From Eucalyptus grandis (Eukaryota; Streptophyta; Magnoliopsida; Myrtales; Myrtaceae): a stretch of 64,000 nucleotides of DNA. This document shows positions 37,536 to 50,000 of this stretch, one piece after another. The stretch is from contig NC_052619.1 in the NCBI RefSeq assembly GCF_016545825.1, positions 47,058,127 through 47,122,126 on the forward strand. The letters run 5' to 3'. The notes under the pieces were generated by a model. The model did not search any database. It was given only the letters and a program-made list of their open reading frames with translations, and was not told the origin of the DNA. Made by a program: the position numbers and the translations under genes. The first letter of the stretch is position 1; each line of letters opens with the position of its first letter.

Positions 37536-38507
37536 TGCTGAAAAGATGTTTCGTGAAATTCAACTCTCCAACTAAATATCTTCCACTTAAAGTAGTTCTT
37601 CAATTTTTATGAGAGAAGAAATGGTTTCTAGAGATTTCAGATAAGAAATATCATAGGTAAAATAACTTCACATCAAATGGAACTGAATATATACAAATTG
37701 TGCTGAAATTTAATTGACAACAAGGTCTAAGAATGTAATCAATTTAAATCGAACCAAACGTATACAAACTATGTTGGAATTTAATCAATGAAAAAGTCTA
37801 AGAACATGGAGATGCAATGCTGGAATTTAATCGACAATGTGGATTCGGAAACCACACCTAAGAAACATGCCAAAATTTAATCAACATCATGAGTCCAGAA
37901 ATTATAACTACAGTGCATGAATTGAAAAATAATTGAAAGATAACATGTTAGTTTATGTGCAGGGGGTCTCCAATAGACGAATGGTGGTATTTATAGTGTT
38001 TATGACAAAACAGTCTAGGAGCAGTCCACCTGCAATTATAGCCATTTCTCCACCTTTTTGAGAATCTTGGGCACATGTTCTCATGATGCCATGATCTCGT
38101 CTTCAGGCGATTGCTCCTTTAAAATCACGTTTTGATCCTTTGCATCCATGTATAGTCACATCCATACTTATTCCATGATTTACTGGACTTTGTTGCTTCA
38201 TTCACTAGTGATTTCAAATTTCGAAATTCTGTAATTGCATCCCGACACCCTTGAGATATCCAATCTTCTCTTAGTGTTTCAATTGGTAATTTATTGACCT
38301 TTTTCACCAATATCCTTGTTGGCTAACTCTATTCTAACTATCATCAACCATACGCCGTTGTGTATCGATAGTTGAATAATGGTCATTTATGTACATCAAT
38401 ATTGATAACTTTCTTTTGGTCATCGACAATGGCTCATGTACTTAATAATAACTTGTACTCGAGTCTCGTGTCTATCAATATCGATGACCTAGTTAACTTT
38501 CGGTGCA
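37536..38507 (-). repeat. LTR of the degenerate gypsy element (5' LTR in element orientation)
   Basis: It aligns with 33441-34430 at roughly three quarters identity by eye, with TG and CA borders. Confidence 0.6.
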
Positions 38508-39816
38508 AATACAGCTGAAGGCATTTGGTCACATCTCATGACGCCACTCTCACTGTTTGTCTTTCTTCCTTCCTCTATTAGCAAATATAGAGGAGGCTAC
38601 AGGGTTGCGACCATTACGAACGAAAGCGTGGCGCTGCTCAATCCCCCATCTGGGGTCACATCGGGCCAATGACATTAGATCAAGGCTACGACATCAAAGG
38701 ATAGAATCATTCAACATACCTAATAGACGATGTGCATCTCAAGAGGATAACTATGCACGGCGCAATCTAATTTTAAAGAATCTCAATTCACATAATATAC
38801 TTTCTGAGATGAGAAAGATAGATTACTTCAGCTCCCAAGATAAATAAAGAATGAAAGCTAGATTTTTCCGGACGACATGGGGAGACCTTTAATTGGAGAA
38901 TCATTTGTGGAAGGACGGCTTGGGGGTGGCCCATTTGATTTTACGTGAATTTTTGACCCCATTCTTGACTTCGAGATCCTATATCGAGTATCGGAGCCCG
39001 TCCTATGTGCGTCTAAAAAAGAATCACAATAGTTAATCATGTCTCGGTTGAATCCAAGCACACCGGATGGAATTTGCTACGCATACGAAAATCACATCTC
39101 TCTAGGCATGTGGGAAATGAAAGAGAAGGGAAAGATTCCTGGATTCGCATCGCTTTCTATTCTCGGCACAACATTTTGTAATGGCAGGAATCTAAAGCTG
39201 ATCGGGTTCAAGATCCAAGAAATCGTCAAAGCACGGTATAATTATTTAAATATGCAATTACGTTTGAACGAATCAAAGGATCGAGAGTAACGAGAGGTAA
39301 AGCAAGTAATATTCTTTTCTTTTCGAGGAAATAAAAGATGTGTTTTGTCATCACCTACTTCCGCCAAATCCCCCATGATCTATGAAAACTAGGAGCCTCA
39401 GTTTATTTTCTTAGTGAGTGACGATCTCAATAGATTCTACAAGATTAAGAATAGACATGAAGGAATATTAACTTTTCATTTATTTGATTGTGCTTTAGAC
39501 ATATGGAAAAACCCACAATTCGTATGGGTCCATGGGTGGAGTAAAATTGTTTAGAAGGGGGTCGATGGACCCACGTAAGCAGTATTTATGAAAAAATGAT
39601 AGGGATGTGAGATTCGTACTCTTCACTTTAAAGATGAAGTGACCCGTCGAACCACCCTCCAAAAGTGACGGATGTCTAAATTTGTACGTTGATTCAATGC
39701 CCATGTTGGTTATCAAGTGGACCTTAAGAAATTCTACCTCAAAGCTAAGAAATTTCTACGAAAATACTGGAGATTGAGACATCATAAATATCATAATTCT
39801 CATATGATGCTTTACT
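38508..39816. other. Intergenic, no gene recognised
   Basis: Open frames at 38557-38847 (96 residues) and 39039-39290 (83 residues) have mixed composition but no recognisable domain, splice context or repeat match. They may be fragments of an unrecognised element. Confidence 0.4.
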
Positions 39817-39897
39817 TAAGTGTTATAATTTTTTTTGCACTTACTTAAGTGTTATAACTTATTTAAAATGCTCTCTTGGGTGCCATTACTTAAGTGC

Positions 39898-39962
<65 letters not shown>

Positions 39963-40076
39963 TTACCAAATGTCATGCCATGCTGGATTTTGGCATTTGG
40001 GTGAGTGTTTTAAAAAAAATTATGACACTCAAGTGCTCAATTAAAATTTATGACACTCAAGAGAACTTTTTTAAAA
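39817..40076. repeat. Palindromic repeat carrying a (TTA)~21 microsatellite
   Basis: A (TAT)n run occupies 39898-39963. It is flanked by inverted sequences: gctctcttgggtgcca on the left, and on the right a block whose reverse complement reads gttctcttgagtgtca. Variants of cacttaagtg repeat around it. The layout suggests a foldback or MITE-like unit with an expanded microsatellite core. Confidence 0.55.
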
Positions 40077-40085
40077 TAGAAATTA

Positions 40086-40611
40086 AGGAAAAGACTATCA
40101 AAAATCCCAAACTTTGTCTAAAGTGACAAATTTACCACAATTTTTTTTTGTGACATGAAAAACCAAAAACTTTACAAACAGTAACACATTTATCCCATCA
40201 GGGGCATTTTCGTCTTATTTTTTTTCTCTCTTCCCTTTTCGGCTATGGTGGAGTCTTCCCTCCAGGGAAGCCATGGGTGTCGGTGGAGAGAAGCCGGCGT
40301 TGGTGAGAGGGCCCTCGCCAAATTTGGCAAGGGCACCCTTCGCCCGATGTAGGCGAGGGCTCGATGAGGGCGAGGGAGGCCCTCGCTTGACCTAGCGAGG
40401 GCCGCCCTCGCTAGACGCTGGCTTCCCTTTGTTGGCCGCCGGCGGAGGGAAGAGAGAAAAAAAAGAAAAAAAGAAAAAAAAGAAAAAAAAGACTAAAAAA
40501 AATTTAAAAGTAAATGTGTTAAAATATAATTTAGGGTAAATGTGTTACAAAAAAAATTTTTGGGGTAAATTTGTCATTTTGGGTAAAATTTTGGTTTTTT
40601 GGTCTTTTCCC
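40086..40611. mobile_element. MULE-type MITE, 526 bp, with perfect 9-bp target duplication
   Basis: tagaaatta flanks both sides exactly (40077-40085 and 40612-40620). The left end begins aggaaaagactatcaaaaa and the reverse complement of the right end begins gggaaaagaccaaaaaacc. Similarity continues as agtgacaaatttacc / aatgacaaatttacc, so the TIRs exceed 50 bp. The centre (about 40230-40450) is GC-rich, with repeated gagggc/gccctcgc words that can form a hairpin. Non-coding. Confidence 0.8.
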
Positions 40612-40620
40612 TAGAAATTA

Positions 40621-43600
40621 TGACACGTCTTAGCTAGTTGGAAAAAAGTTAGAATATTAAAGTGAACGTCATACAAAAGTTAGGTACTTATGATGATATT
40701 ATTTTTAAAATTCTAAAATAATGCCATATAGAGATTACTATGTCAATGAAAGTTGCTTTTCTTTTAGTAAATTTGATAACATCGCTATTTTTTCACCTTC
40801 CTATAGCCTTTGTACATAAGTTCATTCGAGTTGGTTTTCCAATTGGATGAACAAACACAAAGAAAGGTGACTCAAAGGATTATGCGCAACCTAAACTTTA
40901 ATTCAATCCCGTGAAAACTTAAATCCTACTTCGAATTTAAGATACCTTCGATTTGGTACACGGAGTCAATCACACGCATACCAACATTTCGGAGTTCCAC
41001 CTTACCAAAAAAAAAAAACATTTCGGAGTTCCGGAAAGACCCTCATCCGGCCATTTATGCACATGCACCAAACGAAATTAATCAAGAGAGAATCAATCAC
41101 GGACGCAACGTTTGTGGGCTGCTCTTCCTCTCTATGGTCCTTGAGATGACGTAACGAGGAAATGCGCACCCGAATATACGCCTCCTCCATCATGCTCCCA
41201 TTGACCCGTAAGCCTAAACACTAACCTCACTTTGAGTGTCGATGGTATCGAATCGAAACCATACAATTTCGTGAGAAAATAATAAAAAAAACATAGTCTC
41301 AAGCTTTTCAAACGGAATATGTGACGCATTGTCGGGCCATGACCTCTCTCTCTCTCTCTTATATTCTTTGTCTGAGATGGCCCATTAGGGTTTACTCTTT
41401 GACACAAAAAATGGTTCACTTTAAAGACCCCCCTCGGATTATTATGACTAAGCGTTCGCTTTCTTTTTCCCTTGTCTCTCATATTCCTCGAGATAAACAT
41501 GCCATGACCCACTTGAGGAGAAATCAAGCATTAAAGTGAGGGGAACGCAAAGGAAGAGAGGTGGAAAAAAGAAAATTTTGTTTGAGATTAATAAAGAGGG
41601 AAAAGCATATCACCCACCCCTTCTTAGTGAAGCTCAATGGGGTACACTCTCCTTCCGCTTCTTCTTCCTTTTTTTTTCTGATTAGATAACCTTGATCGAG
41701 CTAAATGGAAGTCCACTCATAAGACATGATTAGAAAAGAGCGGAATCATAAGCCATGTATTCTGCATGCACTGGGGAAATTGCACTGTGCAGTGATAATC
41801 ATTGTAATATGCGAATGATGCTACGCATTGATTGCCCGTGAGATCCCTAGATGCATGTGCTATACATGTTGTGTATATGATCAGCATATGTAGAGCAGTC
41901 AATTGGGCATCATTCTTTGCTAATTATCAGTACAAACTTGCTTGATGAAACATCGATAGGGTATCGTAATTGCCGCAAACTTGATCGGCAAATCAAATCA
42001 GAAAACCAGTTACTTGATGATTTGGGAGATGTTTTCCTTTTCCTTATTTGCCGTTGAACCAACAACTCTCTTTTCGACTTCAAAAATTTTGAAGTAGTTA
42101 ACCGGAGTAGGAAAATGTTGGAGAACTAGAAGGGTATGCCGCTTGAATGATGTTGAAATTTTTTGGAACATGCTACCATAGTGTGTCGTGATGCAAGAGG
42201 ATGCCTTTGACCTATACCTTGAAGAGGAAAATAGAGAAGGCTTGGATAGATCATTCACATCTTCTAATTTTGCAGTGTTGAACCGTTTTCGACAAAGATA
42301 TTAGGATCCTCTATATTTAGGAATTGAATGGATATCTAATTCATGGAGGTTGGCCAACTTAAGTTTTCGTGACATTAAAATAATGTCATAAAGGATGATT
42401 TAATGTTGAAATTTGAAACACATTATTAAATTACCCTCGTCCATCGAATGTGCTAAACAGTTACTGCCAATGCCACTACCCACGAAGCTCAGTAGCCTAT
42501 CAACGATGAACATCGTGGCCTTCAACGACGTGGATTGAGGTCACCGCCATGAAGGCGCAAGGGTGATAGTTGTGGCCGGAGGTGGAGGGTCTGCCACCAT
42601 CGTGACGGAACCCGTTCGATATGTTAAGGTTCGAAAAGGATGTTGACATGCTGTTCCCTCAAATTTACCTTCTAATGATAGTGAGAATGATCCTAGTCGT
42701 TTTAGACTAATTCACCCTAAGAAAATCATGAGGCACACAGTCTCTCCTATCTTTAGTCCTGTTGGCGATGGAACACGCGCATCCATTCCCCACAGTGCAT
42801 TCCAACAAATGAAAGGCTATGGAATATACACATCACGCCCAGGTATTTAGTTGCGAAGCTATATACTTGTGTGGTTCCCATCGTTAGCAAAAAATTTAGT
42901 CAAAGCCACACCATTTCCCATCTTCCTTTGTGACGTGGAAAATTAGAAAAAAAAAGTGGAAAAGAAAAGAAATGAAACACCAACATTACGGGACAAACGC
43001 CTGTAGCATCATCTCGATAGCCAAAGCACCACAAGACAATTTTAAGAGGAGGAGCTTGTTGATCCACCCACGATTGGGACCCGATCGGCCCTTAAAACCA
43101 GTGGAAAATCAATCGGCACTCGGTGTCAGTGAGGTTGTAAAGCTAGCTCCATTTGGAAGATAAACAAAGAGATGTAGGACTACTTCAATATGTTGGTGTA
43201 TAAACTACTTTTGGTCACCCCAATTTGGGAATTGGTCCGCCGTCTGCTTTTGATTAAAGAAAAGACTAGCTTCCTTAAACGCATAAAAAAATATCATTGG
43301 TCCCTAATCAGTGCCCGAGGCCAGAAGACAATCATGAAGGCCTGGCAAAACACGCCCCATCATTCAAAAGGGGCAGTCCTTGGGAGAGCGGCATGGTGCG
43401 TGGTCAGTGTGTTTCGCTTGGATTCAAGACCGGTCAACAGCCGAAACGCAGCAGGTTTACGGAGTCAAGAGCTGAAAGCGGATTAAAGAAATCTCTAGTT
43501 CATACGTACTTTAGGGCCGAAGGTCGGGAGGCCATTTGTCGCCGAATGCCCGTGACGGAGCCGCCTACAGCAGCGTGGGCGGCGGGGGGAGCATATTCCA

Positions 43601-43720
43601 CTCTGGAGAGTAATGCTTTGGTATTCTTTATCGTCAAGTAACCGTAGGCCTAGGGCTAAGAAATGAACATGCTACTCCTTTCTTTCTTTTAAAATTTATT
43701 ATTTGAATAATTAGTCGGAA
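40621..43720. other. Intergenic, no gene seen
   Basis: Apart from the micro-insertion at 40983, open frames such as 41132-41527 and 42010-42258 carry no recognisable domain. Nothing else is supported. Confidence 0.45.
40983..41032 (-). repeat. Micro-retroinsertion: ACCTTACC-poly(A) with flanking direct repeat
   Basis: The 16-base sequence aacatttcggagttcc lies at 40983-40998 and 41017-41032. The insert is only accttacc plus a run of A, the reverse complement of the GGTAAGG/poly(T) layout seen at 4045. Confidence 0.75.
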
Positions 43721-43928
43721 GAACTACATTAATAAATCATCGAAAAGATTAGAATTCAATTGACAAATCATGAAAATTTTGAGGACTAAATTGATATAAT
43801 TTAAATGTTTAAAACTAAATTGATAAATCATCAAAAAAATTTAGAATTAAATTGACATAATTAAAAGATTTAGGATTGAATTGACTACTATACAATATGT
43901 TTATGACCTTTTGGACAATTTTTCCCTA
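43721..43928. repeat. Fragment of the 4387-4828 MITE family
   Basis: It shares the closing phrases aattgacataattaaaagat, ggattgaattgactac and gaccttttggacaattt with the right half of the 4387 element. The left half is missing. Confidence 0.55.
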
Positions 43929-46348
43929 GGTTGTGTATTAAACCAATTTTCAAGCATGCTTTCTCTATCCACCTAGAAGTAGGTTATCTATGTAGACACT
44001 CGTTAATTCAAGAGCAGTTTTTCCTTTTGATCTATTCTCAAGAGGTTGCATCGGCCCCCTAATCATTTAGGAGAAATTTCACTCTCATTCTTTTAGATAT
44101 ATTCTCCGTTTACCCTTTAAGCTCTCGCCTCTTACGTAATAAGCCCTAATTTTAATTCTTACATGTTGCTCCCATGGACTTACAAAATGTTTTAACCATT
44201 AACACTGTCAAGGTGCTAATGACTGAAACAATGTATGAGTTCTGGAGAGTGAAGTAAAGAAATTAAAATTTATTATTTAACGTTTAAGGGAGTGAGAGAT
44301 CAAGAAAATAAAGTAAAATTTCACAGTATTCTTACTTGTTTGGTATAACCTTTTGGATTACTGCTGTGGGTTTTGAAAGAAACTCTCCAGATTCAACTAG
44401 ACTCCATGCACGCACCTTTGCGTATGCAGTCATATCTAAATTTGGCGTGATTAGCCGTATGTTTGGTAGAGTTTTGACTGAAGCATGGAAGTAAATGCTG
44501 TCAAATAAGGGAAAAGTATAATGCAAATAGCGATTTTAGGAGGTGGACACACCGAAATTCGATGTCTCTGCATACAGTACGAATAGGCGACATAAATCAC
44601 ACACATTACACGGATATTATAGGAACTGAACCCTATATAACAAAACCATCTCATAGCTTTTTTTTTTTTTGGAAGGATTTTATCCCCCAATTTCAAGACG
44701 TTGAGTATTTTAATGGGTCACCCAAACGAATTAATACGCAATAACTCCAGATGTATCACCAAACGGTAAACTTGGTCAATCATTTCATGAGTGCACAAGT
44801 TTCGACCTTCCCATTTAGAGGAAAACAGTCCAGCTACATAGAAACTCCAAATTTACCAAATCGTGCAGTCACTGTGTCCGTGCCATAGGGCCGGGCAAAA
44901 AGGAAAAATTCTAGGAGTTTGGAATTTTTAGGGGTCATCAATCAATCAATAAGATAAAAGAGGAAATAAAATTAAAATAGAGAAACACCCTAAATTTGGG
45001 AATAGTGCTCTTGTTTTGAAGGACACGAGAGAGTAGGGGCATTGAATGGCCCCCTAAATTTAGGTTCAGGCAATTCCATTAAATTCAATAGATTGGGAAA
45101 AAATCAATCTAAGATAGAGGCTGTCAAGGGAGTAAACGGCGCAATGTTAAGTTGAATTGAACGGATTGTTCAAGCCATTTAAAGAAAAAAGAAAGATGTT
45201 TCCTGCTTCAGATAGAGTCGTTGATCCTAGAATGCTTTCATGTGAAACTAGATGAGGCAAAGTAGCTAAGCTAATGGGCATTTTCTGTAAATTTAGTTTT
45301 ATGAAAGTGCGAAAAAATTACCCTCTTCATTTGATGATTGGTTTTTGAACCTTCTGATCAATCTATCTTTTGTATGTTAATTACTTAGGACTCTTTGAGT
45401 ACTCGAGTAATTCCTATCGGACGTGAAAGTTCCTCCTTCGATAGATACTAGTGTACTACTTGGAGTGACCCAATAATAAGTAAGTGAAGAAGACAAATAC
45501 ACTCACCATTTAATGAAATAATTTAAATCAATTACAATGCAAACAATGATTTGAGTGAGATGTTAGTTGTTGAGGACACATTCTTGAAGCTTGCTCTTCC
45601 TCCAAAATTTGAATCTTTTCCTAAATTTAGTAACCTCCAACAAAAGATCAAGAATGAATCTTTCTTTACTATGTGCTGCAATTCAAATATGGCAGTAATT
45701 GAAAATTCAAACGTACAATGATTTCGAGAGATTCAAATCACAATTGTGCACAACAGTTTAAAATGAATTTGTGCAAAAAATGAATGTTCTATAAAGGAGA
45801 GTAACGTTTCTATTGATACCCAAGAAAGAAAAAAAAGAAGGGGAGCCAAGATCTGGTGCATTACGCATATACACACAAAACATTAATTCCAAATCACACG
45901 AGAGAGAAAATAATGTGGAACTATGCACTGTTCATGCCTCGCCTTTATCTTTTCATCTTTTTTTTAATTTCATTTTGTGATTTTCTTTCCTTCAACAACT
46001 GCTTTTTCACTTTGAAGGGAAGACCAAGAAGATGAATGCGTAGGACAGTAACAGCCACAGGTACACATCAGAGAGAGAGAGAGAAAGAGAGAGAGAGTGC
46101 CCAGATCTTGCTTAGCTGCCCTAAAGACCAGATGGGCAGATCGTTTCCGAGCTGAGGAGACGTCGTTTCGCCATCCATGGCACTCTCCTCTAAGGAGGAG
46201 GACCTGCCCGTTGGTCTCCGTCTTTACCCCATTATTGTCCTCTTCTTTTGAAAAAGGACATCTGGGGCTAAATGGGTAAAATCGCATTGTGGATGGGGGG
46301 AAGAAAGGAAAATGAATAACCAAAGAGTACTCCCATGACCAATGCCTT
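43929..46348. other. Intergenic upstream of the 5-phosphatase gene
   Basis: No gene is supported. A (GA)n tract lies at about 46071-46098. The plus-strand and minus-strand frames across 45970-46900 are low-complexity products of CT/GA tracts. Confidence 0.45.
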
Positions 46349-46391
46349 CTCTCTCTGCACCTTTTTTTTTTGGTCGAAGCTCTCCCTGCAC
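46349..46391 (+). repeat. Micro-retroinsertion: poly(T)-GGTCGAAG near the 5-phosphatase promoter
   Basis: ctctctctgcac (46349-46360) and ctctccctgcac (46380-46391) flank a T run plus ggtcgaag. One mismatch in the target duplication, within pyrimidine-rich DNA. Confidence 0.55.
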
Positions 46392-47044
46392 TTTACTCTG
46401 TTCAAAATTTGTTACTTTGCTGTTGCTGAGAACGAGGCTATTCGCTTCTCGGGGGGAGAGAGAGAGAGAGAGAGACAAAGGCAAAGGGGGAAAAAAGCAG
46501 CTTGAGGCATTCTCTTTCTTTCTTTCTTTTTTTCTTTCTTTTTTTTTTGTTCCTGCCTGTGTCTGCCGTATTGTCTTTGCTCGTTCGACTCTTAAGACAA
46601 GGCATTCTCTCTCTCTCTTCACTTACCATTGCGTTAAAGTGTTCATCCTCATAGGGACATCCCCGCGCGCACACTCTCTTTCTCTCACCCACTCATTTGC
46701 TGATTCTTCCCCCTTTTGTCCCCTGTTTCCATTGTCATATACAAGCCAACGCAGCCCCGGAAGAGGGAAAACCTGGAAGACCCATCTGGTGTTTAGCCTC
46801 TCTTTGCAGCTGTTTCTGGGCTTTTTTCGGTATTTGTCCCAAAAACTGCCTCATACAAGAAGGGGACGCAAATCCAAGTTTTTCCCCCCCTGTTAAGGAG
46901 TTGTGCCATTGAGAGGGAGCGAGAAAGCATCTGAAGGAGCTCTTGGCACCTGTGTTTCTGATTAACTTTGATGATTCCAAGCAAAAGCCAGAGGAGGAGA
47001 GAGAGCAGAGCACACTGCACGGCTGCATGAACTGTTGTGATACA
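46392..47044 (+). promoter_or_regulatory. Promoter and 5' UTR region of the 5-phosphatase gene
   Basis: CT/GA-rich sequence typical of plant leaders, including (GA)n at 46452-46474 and a T/C-rich run at 46507-46550. The transcription start and TATA box are not clear. It contains small upstream ATGs. Confidence 0.4.
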
Positions 47045-50000
47045 ATGACAGATGACAACTCCCAGAAAAGCAAGGTGTGTCTTTGATAGTCATTTGGTTG
47101 AGATCATAGTTCCGTGTTAATGGTAGATTTGATTGCTGTATGCCTCGGTTGAAGTTGTGCCATCGGGTTCCTTTGAAATGACTACTGACTTTTACGTATG
47201 CATCTCAATGATGAAGGTCTCATGGTCAAAGAGGATGGCCAGGAAGCTGTTCAACGTCAAGTGCAAGCCTGAGGACTTTCAGGCAGATGAAATGGTTTCT
47301 GCAGGTGGGTCTCTCGATTCCTTTCATGGATTTTCTTTGGGTATCTAACATTTTTTCTCCCCATGAAATGGTTCTGTCGATTCTGAAGCATAAGTCTTGC
47401 TCTTAGCAATAAAAAGATCTTGTTATTAGTTTGTTTACTGTTGAGCATGTTTTTGGAATTTAGGGTCAGCCCAGAAAAGATGTTCAATTGCTTCAGGATA
47501 TACGACTCTAAAGTTCCCAACCACCAGAACATGGGAAACTTTGGAGTTGTTTTTTGCTTGCCTAAACCCAAAAATTGTTTTTTTTTTCGCTTGCATAAAC
47601 CGATCAAATTTCTTTTACATGTGCTCATAGAAGCTCAATTCTTGTTCAAATTGTGTTATTTTCCAACCACCTTCCCCTTTTTGTTAAATGCGGGCGGCGC
47701 ATTCACCCGGGTTTTTTTTTTTCAGGAGGTGATGTTGAGTTCCGGACCAGCATATCGGGGAGAGAACCGGGCACAATTAAGAAAAGCAGAACAGGTCAAG
47801 TAGTGCTGAAATTGTATCTTTTGGATTGCACTCACAAACTACAGCATTTCTTTTTTGGCCGGAGAACCTGTCAAACGAGCTCATGTGTTGCTCAGTCGAA
47901 ACGTGGATAATTCCTGAAACTCTTTGTCCATTATCTGATGCAGAGAAGTCCAGCAAGAACACGGAGCAGCATCGGAGAAGGAGAATGAATCTCGATAATC
48001 CACGAGTTATAGATGTGCACAACTACAGGTACTTGTGCCCCCAGAGTAATTTGAATTATTACCGCACTCTGTGCTTTTATCTCCACTAAGCTTCTTGAAT
48101 TGTCATTGTGATTTCTGGAGCAGCATTTTTGTGGCCACATGGAACGTAGCAGGAAGATCACCACCTCAGAATCTAAACCTAGATGAATGGCTTCATGCAT
48201 CTCCTCCAGCTGACATTTATGTACTCGGGTATGATCTTGTAATTCATCACAGAGAAGAATGCTTTGATAACTCTATTATCCTTGATCATTAATAAGAGAA
48301 TTATATTCAGATTCCAAGAAATAGTTCCTTTGAATGCTGGTAACATTCTGGGAGCAGAAGACAGCGGTCCGGCCAAGAAGTGGCTGGCTCTTATCCGTAA
48401 ATCTCTAAACAATCTACCAGGAACCAGTGGAGGCAATTTTTGCTACACCCCGTCTCCAATCCCTCAACCAGTCGCAGAAATTAACGCAGACTTCGAGGCA
48501 TCGGTGAGGCGCAGGGCCTCGACTCTCTTCCCTCGCCGATCATTCCAAACAACCCCCAGTTGGAGAGATAACGACCCTTCGATTGGCCAGCCGCGGCTTG
48601 ATCGGCGGTATAGTGTTTGTGACAGGGTGATATTGGGGTCATAGGGCGAGTGATTTTGACCCCAGTTTTAGATGGGGCCAGAGGCCAAGCGATTATTCCC
48701 GGCCAAGTGATTATTCCCACCGGAGCGATTATTCCCGACGGAGCGATTCCCGACGGAGTGATTCCCGACGGAGCGATTCCCGACGGAGCGATTCCCGACG
48801 GAGTGATTCCCGACGGAGTGATTATTCTCGGCGGAGTGATTACTCTAGTTTCCCGGCCTAGTGATTTCTCAAGATGGGGTTCGTCGGACGATGACAATGG
48901 GCTCGGACCCGAAGATTCGCCAAGCACGGTGTTGCATTCACCGATGTCTTACGGGGGGTTTCCATCAACTGAAAATGGTTATAGGACAAGAGGGAGTTCA
49001 AGATATGGCTTAGTTGCGAGCAAGCAAATGGTCGGCATCTTCTTGACGGTGTGGGTGAAGAGTGAACTGAGGGACCACGTTCAGAACATGAAGGTCTCTT
49101 GCGTTGGTAGAGGATTGATGGGCTACCTGGGAAATAAGGTATTGTTGAGAAATACGGCACTTGCTTTACCTTTACGTGCTCTTAGACTCAGGTTTGCGTT
49201 ATTGGAATCACACACGATCATAACGTGAAGCATTGGCTGTGGCTTTGCAGGGATCTATTTCCATAAGCATGCTGTTGCACCAAACAAGCTTTTGTTTCAT
49301 ATGTAGTCATCTAACGTCGGGCCAGAAAGGGGGTGATGAGCTGAGAAGGAACGCTGATGTTATGGAAATTCTTAAGAAGACAAGGTTTCCCAAAGTTAAC
49401 AGTGCCGGGGCTGACAAGTCCCCAGAAACCATTCTTGAGCATGAGTAAGGCTCGCTCCAAATTGAGCTTAAGTTACTTCTGTAACTAAAACAAAAACAGA
49501 AAACATTTAAAAAAAAAGAAGAAGAGAAAATGAGAGTTTGTGAAGTTTTCACTGCTGTGTTGAAACAATGGACTATTCGTGCTTAAGTTAAATGGACTTG
49601 TATTTATACTCACCAGCTGTTGCAAGTGTGTTCTTTGCCTTGTGTGGCTTCATCATCTGACTACGTTTTGTTTCAGCCGGGTTATTTGGCTTGGGGATTT
49701 GAACTATCGTATTGCCATCTCTTATCGATCTGCCAAGGCACTTGTGGAGATGCAGAATTGGAGGGCGCTTTTGGAGAATGATCAGGCATGTTAGCATATA
49801 CTCTTCCCAAGATCTTCTGTCTATTTCTATCTCCTCCTCCTATGTTATGATAACTCTTCATTCATTTAAAGTAGATTATTGATCTAAACCATCTCTATTT
49901 TATTGTTGCAGTTACGGATTGAACAGAGGCGAGGCCGGGTCTTTGTGGGGTGGAATGAAGGGAAAATTTATTTTCCACCAACATACAAGTACTCCACCAA

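Larger units (their letters stand above)
33441..38507 (-). mobile_element. Degenerate Ty3/gypsy LTR retrotransposon
   Basis: Two related ~0.97-0.99 kb segments in direct orientation, 33441-34430 and 37536-38507, look like diverged LTRs. Each starts TG and ends CA on the plus strand, and they align along their length (for example tcgaaattc.gtaattgcatc and gatgacctagttaac). Between them are minus-strand protease-like (about 36466-36717) and reverse-transcriptase-like (about 35290-35700) remnants, in the order expected for Pol. The internal region is only ~3.1 kb, so much of it is deleted. LTR divergence is high by eye, so the insertion is old. No target duplication or primer-binding site was found. 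Confidence 0.7.

Noticed and set aside
38557..39290. Possible organelle DNA insert or gene fragment
   Set aside because: It has a somewhat different texture, but I could not match it to any plastid or mitochondrial gene or protein family.
39835..40044. Frame with a long poly-tyrosine run
   Set aside because: Translation of the (TTA)n microsatellite.
46342..46896. 184-residue plus-strand frame upstream of the 5-phosphatase
   Set aside because: Built from CT/GA tracts and T runs in the leader region; a micro-insertion lies inside it and no domain is visible.
48481..48927. Minus-strand frame with a striking [10 protein letters not shown] repeat
   Set aside because: It is the antisense reading of the coding minisatellite in the 5-phosphatase gene. 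Plus-strand homology explains the region.
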